64,000 nt of DNA from Kitasatospora sp. NBC_01287. GTDB lineage: Bacteria > Actinomycetota > Actinomycetes > Streptomycetales > Streptomycetaceae. Below, piece by piece: positions 54,001 through 63,000 of the stretch. The position numbers and the translations under genes are program-made. The stretch's first letter is position 1. Each line of letters starts with the position of its first letter. The notes below the pieces were generated by a model. It was not told the origin of the DNA, did not search any database, and saw only the letters and a list, made by a program, of their open reading frames with translations. The stretch covers positions 2,294,001-2,358,000 of the forward strand of contig NZ_JAPEPB010000001.1 in NCBI RefSeq assembly GCF_026340565.1, in the 5' to 3' direction.

Positions 54001-57000
54001 GCGGCTGCGGTTCCTGGTGCGACTGGGGCTGCGGCTGCGGCTGCGGTTCCTGGTGCTGCTGCGGCTGCTGCGCGGGTGCCTCCAGCTGGTCGAGGAAGTC
54101 CTGCAGCCCGTTCCAGTCCGCCTCGACCTGGGCCCGCTCGTCGCGCCGGCGCTCGGCCTCCAGCGCGTGTGCCTCGGCCGTCTGGACGCCCACCGTCCTG
54201 AAGTACTCGTCGGCGGCCCGCAGGTCCGCCTCGCGCCGGCCGGGGAGACCGTTCTGGAGCCACGGCCTGTTGTAGCTGTGCCGCTCCGTGGTGAAGACGG
54301 TCGGGACGTCGAAGAGGTAGCCGGTGTCGGGTTCCGTGTTCAGCGGCTGGTAGTCCCCTCCGTTCATCACGAAGTTGTCGAGCGCCAGGACGTTGTGCTC
54401 GGCCACGGCCTGCAGGTGGGCCAGCGTCTCCTGGTAGCTCTCCCCGACCCTCATCGTGTCCTGCGGCTGGATGCCCATCAGGCCCAGCCACTCGGCGGTG
54501 GTCAGCGGCCCGGTGCCGAGCGACGGGTCGATGACCATCTCGTCGGGTGCCTGCCCCTCGTGCTCGACCTGGATGACCACGGCGACGTGGTAGCGCCATT
54601 CGACCGGCAGCGGCGCACCGGGCAGGGCGCCCTCGGCGTGCTCGGACTGGGCCGTCAGGCCGGTCCCGTCGGAGCGCAGCAGGTTGACGAAGACCTTCTT
54701 GTTCGCGACGCCCAGCCTGGTGAGGTGCATGGCCATCAGGTGGGCCCGGTCGGCGCACCCGGTCTCGGGGTGGTCGAACGGAACCGGCCTGGTGACGCCG
54801 TGCTGGTCGGTGAAGTGGAGGTCCGCCATCCGCTGGAACACGTCGTCGGCCTGCGCCCGGGTCAGGACCTGGCGCTCCAGCGCCTCGCCGCCGAGCAGGT
54901 AGGAGTGCAGGAACGCGTCGGGGAAGCCGCCCTGGGCGTGGTCGGAGAGGGAGGTGTGGTGCAGGTTCTGGTAGGTCTCGGAGAGCCGCCACAGCACCGG
55001 CAGGTCGCGGCGCAGCGGGCGGATCAGCCCGAGCAGGCCGTGCTGGTCCCTCGCGGTGATCGCGGCGTGGATGTGGCCGGCCAGCGCCGCGAACTCGGCG
55101 TCGGTCGAGGGCACTTCCCGCAGCCCGTCGAGCGCGAAGGTGTGCGTCAGCCCGAGCAGGTCGGAGACGCTCTGCTGCGCCACCGCGGGATCGGCCCCCA
55201 GCCTGCCCTGGTGCGCCGCCTCGAAGAGGGTCTGGCTCAGCGAGGTGCCGAAGTCGCTCCGGTACCTGCGCTCCAGCACGGCCACGTTGCTCGGGTCGCC
55301 GTCGAGGCTGTCCAGCAGGACGTAGATCCGGGAGGGGTCGAGCGGCTCGGTGCCGAAGGTGCGGTGCAGCTCGGCGGCCAGGTCGCGCACGGCCGCGGGC
55401 AGCATGCCCCGCACCACGGCCGCGGCGGGGTGCGGGGGCTGCACGGGGTGCGTCGCGGGGTGCGCGACGGGCCCGGCGACCGGGGGCGGGTCCAACTGGA
55501 ACTCGGAGGTGCCGGGGATGTGGGGCTCGTCGTCGTCACCGGGGGCCTGCGCGGCGGGGTGCTCGGGCTCCTGGTCGCCGGGCGGCAGGGGGTCCACGGG
55601 CGGCAGGGGGTCGACCGGCGGCCGCTCCTCCTCGGCGGTCAGCGGGTGGTCGTACAGGACCGAGCCGTCCTCGCTGAGCGTCTCGATGTCGGCGAGGTAG
55701 CGGTGGGGCAGTGCCTGGGTGGGCGCGGTGACGACGTCCGCCATCAGCCCGCTCGGCCAGGACTTCGCATCGGTGCTGCGGAAGAGCGACAGGTCGCTCT
55801 GCTTCTCGTCGGTCAGGCCCGCGTAGTGCAGGAGTTCGTGCAGCACCACCGCGTCGCTGTGCGCCAGGTCCAGGTGGTGCTGGTCGGCCCGGCCCGGCCC
55901 CTTGCCGCTCGATGACGGCGTGCCGGTCAGCTCGATCGCCTCCCGGTGCGCGGGGAGGTGGCTGAAGGAGACGTCGAAGTGCAACTGGTCGCCGGAGCGC
56001 GGCAGCAGATGACCGACGTTCAGGTGCCGGTCGACCAGCCCCCGCACCCGCTCCTGGAATCCCTGGAGCCGCTCGCGCGACATCCCCGTGCCGAACCTCA
56101 CCGGCAGGTGGAACGAGATGTTGCGCACCCAGCGCCCGTCGTCCGCCTGGATCCGGCGCACCGTGTTGCGGACGTAGACCATCCGCCCGTCCAGCTTCTT
56201 CGGCGGGAACTCCTCGACCCTCTTGGCGCCCGGCTCGACCTTCTTGATGCCCGGCTGGAACCGCTCGGTGTGGCGCACCGCGAACGGTGCCGCCCCGCGG
56301 CGGGCGCGCCACTGCGCCGGGGTGACCGGACGCGGACCCGGGTGGCTCCAGTCGGGGCCGTCCTGGTCATGGGTGAACGGGACCCCGGTCTGCTCGGAGG
56401 CCTGCGCGGACGGGTGCTGTGAAGCGTCACCCATGTCGACGTCCATGCCGGCCCCCGGCTGGGCGAGGTCGAGCTCGTCGAGCCAGGCGAGGTCCATCGG
56501 CTCGTCGCCGAGCGGCGGCAGGGCGTTGCCGTGCTCGTCGTAGAACGTGGTGATCGGCGGCAGGGCGTTGCCCTGCTGGTCGTACGCGGTGAAGGTCAGC
56601 TGCACGAGATTGCCCTGCGCGTCGTGGACCACGACGCTCGTGTGCGCGGTATTGCCCTGCGCGTCGAAGGCCGTGATGGTCAGCGGCAGGGTGTTGCCCT
56701 GCTGGTCGAACTCGGTGAGGACCGACTGCGTGGGGCCGCCGTGTTCGCCGAATTCCGTGGCGGTCGTGCGCACGGTGTTGCCCTGCGGCCCGAACTCCGT
56801 GGCGGTCGTGCGCACGGTGTTGCCCTGCGGCCCGAACTCCGTGACGGTCGACCGCTGCCGGCTGCCCAACTGGTCGAAGGCCGTGACCGTCAGCTGCACG
56901 CGAGCGCCGTGCTGGCCGAATTCCGTGACGGTCGACTGCGAGGGGCCGTACGCGTCGAAGTCCATGACGGTCGAGCGCACGGTGTTGCCGTGCTCACCGA

Positions 57001-60000
57001 AGACCGTGCTGGTCGACTGCACGGGATTGCCCAGCGGGTCGTAGCCGGTGACGGTCTGCTGCTCCGTGTTGCCCTGGTCGCCGTACTCGGTCGTGGTCGA
57101 CCGCGCCGGGTGGCCCTGCTCGCCGTAGACCGTGCTGGTCGACCGCACGATGCCGCCGTGCACGCCGTGGACCCTGGAGACGACCTGGACGCGCAGCAGG
57201 GGGTTGCCCTGGCGGTCGTAGATCGTGGTGGTCGGCGGCTCGGTGCTGCCCAGCAGGCCGGAGCTGTCGTCGACCCGGGCGAACAACCGCCGCTGGGCGG
57301 CGGTGCCGGCGGCGGCAGCACCAGGGACGGAGCCGTCGGAAGCGGCGGCGGCATGGGTGATGACGGTGGTGGCGTTCGCGCCGTGGGTGGTGAGGGTGCC
57401 CGCGGTGCGCGGCAGTTCGGTACCGATCAGGTCGAGGACCTCGGTCTCGGTGGCCACCGGCGGCTGGAGGACCCCGCCGGCCGGCGGGTCGCCGGCGGGC
57501 TGGTGGAAGGCGGTGCTGGTGCCGCTCGGCTCGATGGGAACGCCGTGCCGGTTGTAGACGATGGTGGTGGCGGCGGTGGACAGCAGGGGGACGCCGTGGG
57601 TGTCGTAGAACGTCGTGGCGGTCGTGGTGGCCGGCCGCAGCGGGTTGCCGTGATGGTCGAAGAGCAGCGTGGTGGCGGCGGCCGGCAGCAGCGGGTCACC
57701 GCGGTTGTCGAAGAACGTGCTGGTGACGGCGACCGGCCGCAGGGCCTCGCCGTTCGGACCGTAGAGCGTGTTCGCGCCCGGCGGGACCATCTCGCCCTGC
57801 GCGTCGAAGAGGTTGCCGGGCACCGGCAGCGGGCGGTTCTGGAGCGTGGTGGTGGCGGCGACCGGCCGTGAGTCGTCGTCATCGCGGGCGTACCGCGCGG
57901 TGTCGGTGGTGACGAGGGTCAAGGGCTGGAGGCCGCTGTCGCGCAGCACCACCGGCGGTGCGGTGATGGCGGTCCGCACCAGCCTCCTGATCTCGACCTC
58001 TCGCGCGGCCTGCTCGGTGGCGGCGCGGCCCCGGATGTCCCACTCGAACCTGGCGTCCGCCATGCTGTGGTAGAGCCGCTGCGTCTGGCCCGCGTGGTCG
58101 AGCACCGGCCTGAAGTAGACGTGGTTCTCGGTGGTGAAGACGGTCGGCCGGTTCAGGGGGTACCCCTCGACGGTGCCGTCCGGGTGGTCCTGGGCGAACC
58201 GCTGCAGGCTCGCGACCGCTTCGTCGTGGGACTCGCCGATCCGCTCGCCCCCACCGGCCCCGATGGCCTGCATCCACTCGGCCGTGGGCAGCGGGCGCTC
58301 ACGGTCGACCGACGGGTCGAGGACCAGCTCCACGGTGTTGCCGGCGGCGTCCCGCTCGTAGACGACCACCGCGACGTGGTAGCCCCAGACGATCGTCCCG
58401 GGTGCGTCCGGCAGGGCTTCCCTGGCATGGCCGCTGTCGACCCTCAGGCCCTGCACCCACTGCGCCGTGGTGCCGGTCCGGTAGGTCGCGAAGATCTTCT
58501 TGTTGAAGACGCCCTGACCGGTGAGGTGCTCGGCCATCAGGTGCGCCCGGTTGAAGCAGCCCTCCTCGGGGTGCTCGAACGGGACGTCGAAGGTCGTGCC
58601 GTTCGAGGTGAAGGTGAGGCTCCGCACCTCGTCGAACCGCTGCTGCACCTCGTGCGGCGCGCTGGTCTGATCCGGTGTCAGGTGCTGGAAGGGCGCAACC
58701 ACGGGCGGGTGGTGCCCGGGCGCACCGGGCTGGGCGGGCGCGGGGTGCGCCACCTGGGACGTCCCGGCTCCGGGGTGCTCCGGGGGCGGGGGCGGGCCCT
58801 GCTGACCGGCCTCGCCGGGCCCGGGGTGGCCGGCACCACCCCGGCCGAAGCGGGTCGCCGCGGGGTCGGGGTCGACGATCGGATGTGCCTCGTCGGCGGG
58901 CTGCAGATGATCCGCCGCGCGAACGAGCGGTGTCACCACCAGGTCGCCGTTGGCGGGCACCGAGAGGCGCAGCCAGTCCCCCCGCTGGTCGACCCGCGGC
59001 ACGCCGTTGGCGTCGAAGCCGACGTTCTCGGCCACCACCATGGGCCTCGGGAGCCCGCTGACGGGGTCCGGCCTCATCACCCAGACCGGTCCGGAAGGCA
59101 CGTCGGCCTCGAACACCTCGTTCGGGCGCCGCTTCTGCAACTCCCTCAGCACGTCGGCGGCGTAGGAGCGCGCGTTGCCCGCGCCCACGCCGCAGGCCAC
59201 GAAGCGCAGCGGGCGCCCGTCCCAGACGTCCGGGCCGTGCAGGGCGAGCAGCGCCTCGGCGAACTCACCCGGCAGCTGCGGCCGGCCGCGCCAGGTCGGC
59301 GCGCCGTTGTCGGTCGTGGCGTGGTAGGCGATGGTGAGGTGGTCCTCGTCGGGCGGGATGTGCCCGATCGCCTCCGCGGTCTCGCGATGACCGGCCTCGT
59401 CGATCGACGGGTCCTTGAGCCAGTGGACCCCGTTCGGCTGGTTCGCCGTCCGCATGGCCTGGGCCATGGCCTCCACCGCGCCGCCGGGGTCCTCCGCGGT
59501 GAAGGACATGGTGCGGTGACCGGGCACCGTGACCAGCCGGGTGTCCGTCTTCGGGATCTCCAGCTCGATCGGCACCAGGCCGCGCTCGGTCCGCGTCCTG
59601 GTGCCCTCCTTGAAGGTCATCTCGACCTGCGCGTAGCCGGAGTAGCGGGCCATCGGACTCGGGAACTTGGCGTTGGCCACGGTCCTGCCGCCGGTGGCCG
59701 CGGCCGGCCCCTCGCGGAAGCGCTGGGAGAAGCCGACGCTGCCCAGCGCGGTGGCCTCGTTGCCCCCGCGCAGGTCGAACTGGGCCCCGCCCTGCACCTG
59801 CCCGCCCAGCTGCCACCAGTCGAGCCGGATGTGCTGCCCGCCGCTGGAGCTCTCGTTCGCGGGGCTCAGCTGGGCGCTGTTGTTGTCGCCCGTGTACTCC
59901 AGCTCGACGACCTTGATCGAGGCGGTGACGTCCGTGTCGGTGACCAGCCTGCGGTGGCCCGAGGAGGGGGTGGCGATCTGCTGGCCGATGGCCGGGTCCT

Positions 60001-63000
60001 GCCCGGCGGCGCGCTGCTCGCCACCCTCGACGGGCGCCTCACGCTCCTCGGGGCGGGCGTGGCCCCGGGTGGCCGGGCCGAACTGGGAGGAGAGCATGGC
60101 GTGGCTCTGCGCGTTGCGGGCGAGCCCCTGGATCTTGTCCCAGGTGGACTCGCCGAAGAAGTCGCGCCCGAACGACCTCAACACGTCCTGCACGCCCGAG
60201 GAGTCCTCCAGCCAGCGCAGCACGTCGAGGTTGCGCAGGCCGTCGCCGAAGACCTCCGCCGGCGGCACCTGGACGTTCTTGTCGGGCAGCTCGACACCGT
60301 CCTGCTGCCCGGCCTGCCCCTCCTGCTGCCGGTCGCGGGCCCCGGTGACCCGGGAGGTCTCGGTGAGCACGTCGATGCCGAGCTCGGTGGTGATGAGCGA
60401 GCGCTTGTAGTAGCCGAACCGCACGACCCCGTCGGCGGCCGCGCCCTTCACCCACTCGGCACCGTCGGCGACGGCCTTGCGCACCTGACCGAAGACGCTC
60501 CCCGGCGGCGCCTGGTCGGCCCGGGAGCGCCGGTCCTGGGAGCGTCGCACCCAGTCCGGGAGCACCTGGTCCGTGCCGGCCACCTTGACCAGCGGCCTGC
60601 CCTCCAACCGGATCTTCAGGCGCACCGTGCCGCCCAGGACGCCGGCCGGGTACTTGGCCTTGACGGCCATGCCGGTGACGCCCGACGAGCTCTGCTGCTC
60701 CAGGTGGTCGGTGCCCCACGCACCGGTCAGGCTGCCGCCGACCACGGCGATCCCGAGCGGGTCACCGCTGCCCTGCGCGCCGACGGTGATCGAGTTGCCC
60801 TTGCCGCCACCGGTGTTGGTCCCACCGTCGGAGCTGGTCAGCGAAGTCTGGGCGCTGGTGCCGAGGTTGAACTCGGCCGTCCCCGCCGCGCCCTTCTCCC
60901 TCAGCTCCGTGATGTCCGCCGAGACCCAGGCCTTGACCCCGCCGTGCTCGACCAGGATCTCGTGGCCCGCCGTCATCGACTTGAGCTTCGAGTGCAGACG
61001 CTCGAAGTCCAGCTCCTCCGTCAGCTTCTTCGCCATCCCCGGCCAGCGGGACCCGAGGACCTTGCGTCCCTGCGACTCCAGGCTGTCGACGACCACCTTG
61101 GCCTCGTGCTGCCCGGCCGGTACCTCGGTGCGCGTGATGGTCTCGGTCCAGTGGGTGATCAGCCCCTGCACCGCCTCAGCCGCCTCAGGACGCGAGGCGA
61201 TCCGGTTCAGCCCCTCCAGGACCGTCAGCGCCTCACGCCGCTCCAGCGGGACACCGGTGCGCGAGGCCATCCCGTTCAGCACCCGCGTGAGCTCCTGCAC
61301 CTCGGTGCGCGGAAGCATCTCGTTCCAGTGGTCGACGAGCCCCTGCACCTGCTCGCGCGCCGCCGGCTCCTCGATGCGCGAGGCGATCGACTTCAGCCGC
61401 TGCAGGACCGTCAGCGCCTCGTGCCGCGCCGTCGGCCCTCCGGCGCGGGAGTCCAGCCCGGTCAACGCCTCTCCGAGGGCCCGCACCTCCTGGCGCGCCT
61501 TCCGCCGCGCCTCCTGTTCCACCGCCAGCCGTTCGGCGGCCGAGGCAGGCCTGCTCAGCCCTCGCGTGAACTCCCGCACCGCACGCTGCCCCGCCAGCGC
61601 CTCGACGCGCTCGGCGATTCCGTTCAGGTCCCCCGTGAGCCGCTGCACCGCGAGCCGCACCGCCGGCGCCTCGGTCCGCGAGGCGATGCCGTCCAGCTCC
61701 CCCGCGAGCTGCCGCACCGGCCCCCGCTCCAGCGGCGTGTGCGCGAAGACCCTGGCGACGATGTCGGAGGAGCCCAACCGGTGGTTCAGCTCGGGGGCGA
61801 GGTTCGCGCCGTCCGCGTCGGTCAGCTGGTCGCTCCGCGTCAGATCCCGGTGCGGCACCGCGATGGTGGCGGTCACCGCGACCGGCTCCCGCACCTCGTT
61901 CGGGCGCCTCGGTGCGAGGAGCCGGCTCCGCGTGCTCGGCCGGAACTCGACGCTGAAGTTCGCCTGTCCCTTGAACAGGTCGGCCACCTCGACGGCCTTG
62001 GCCCGGCTGCCGGTGCCGCCGGTCCGGTCGACGCTCAGCCCCCGCACCGAGTCCGAGGTGCGGGTGTAGTCGGCGCTGACGCTCGCGTGCGGCACCGTGG
62101 CCTTGAACGCGAGCTTCTTGCGGATCCGGGTGAGCTTGTCCCAGGTGAAGCCGACCGAGGTGCGCTGCTGGCTGCCGAGCTCGAACTCGAAGCCGGTGAC
62201 CTCCTCCTGGTGCCTGAGGTTGTCGAGCCGGGCCTTGACCACCACCTCGCCGCTCCAGCCGCCGTGGTCGACGGCCACCTTGATCTCGCCGCCCCGACTC
62301 AGTCGGCCCAGCTGCGACTTCAGCGCGAACGGGTCCAGCCGCTGGGCCAGCCGCCCGGCCAGGTCCTCCGGCAGCCTCCCCAGCGGTGCCAGTGCCGTCC
62401 TGACGGTGCTCAGCACCCTGCTTTCGCCGGCACCGAGGCCGACCAGCACATCGGACTGCCCCATCCGCCCCGCGGCCAACCGCGCCGGGGGAGCCACCGC
62501 GGACGCGGCCGGGGCGGGTGGCTCGGCGGTGACCCGACGGGTGAAGACGCCGTTCGTCCCCTGGCCTTCCGCACCCTCCGGGTGGGCGACGGTGAGTTTG
62601 TGCTCCAGCCCGAATTCGGCGTGCAGGCGGAACGGGTCCAACGTCACGGTGCGGCCACCGGCGGTGACGGTCACCCGCAGCTCGACCTCGGAGTCGTACA
62701 GCTCCTGGCCGCTGCGGAACTTGCCGCTGGCGTAGCTCTTGGTGGACTCGCCGGCCCGCCAGCCGTCGCGGTCGCGGACCTCGCCGCTGACCGAGGGGGT
62801 GATCTGAAGGGTGTCCTTGAACGGCTTGGCCGCCTCCTCCGTCGGCGCCTCCTCGTGCAGCAGGACCTTGCCGCCGACCACACCCTGGAGGCTCTTGCTG
62901 TCCGAGAGGAGACGGCGCTCCGACTCGACGGTGCTGCTCTCCCGCACGGTGTTGAGGTCGGCAGTGCCCTGCGGCCGGATGTGCCTCATCTCCCGCACCC

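Noticed and set aside
51305..55915. Plus-strand open frame of about 1536 codons inside the giant toxin gene
   Set aside because: It is an antisense shadow of the GC-rich toxin gene. The toxin frame has catalytic motifs; this one is low-complexity.
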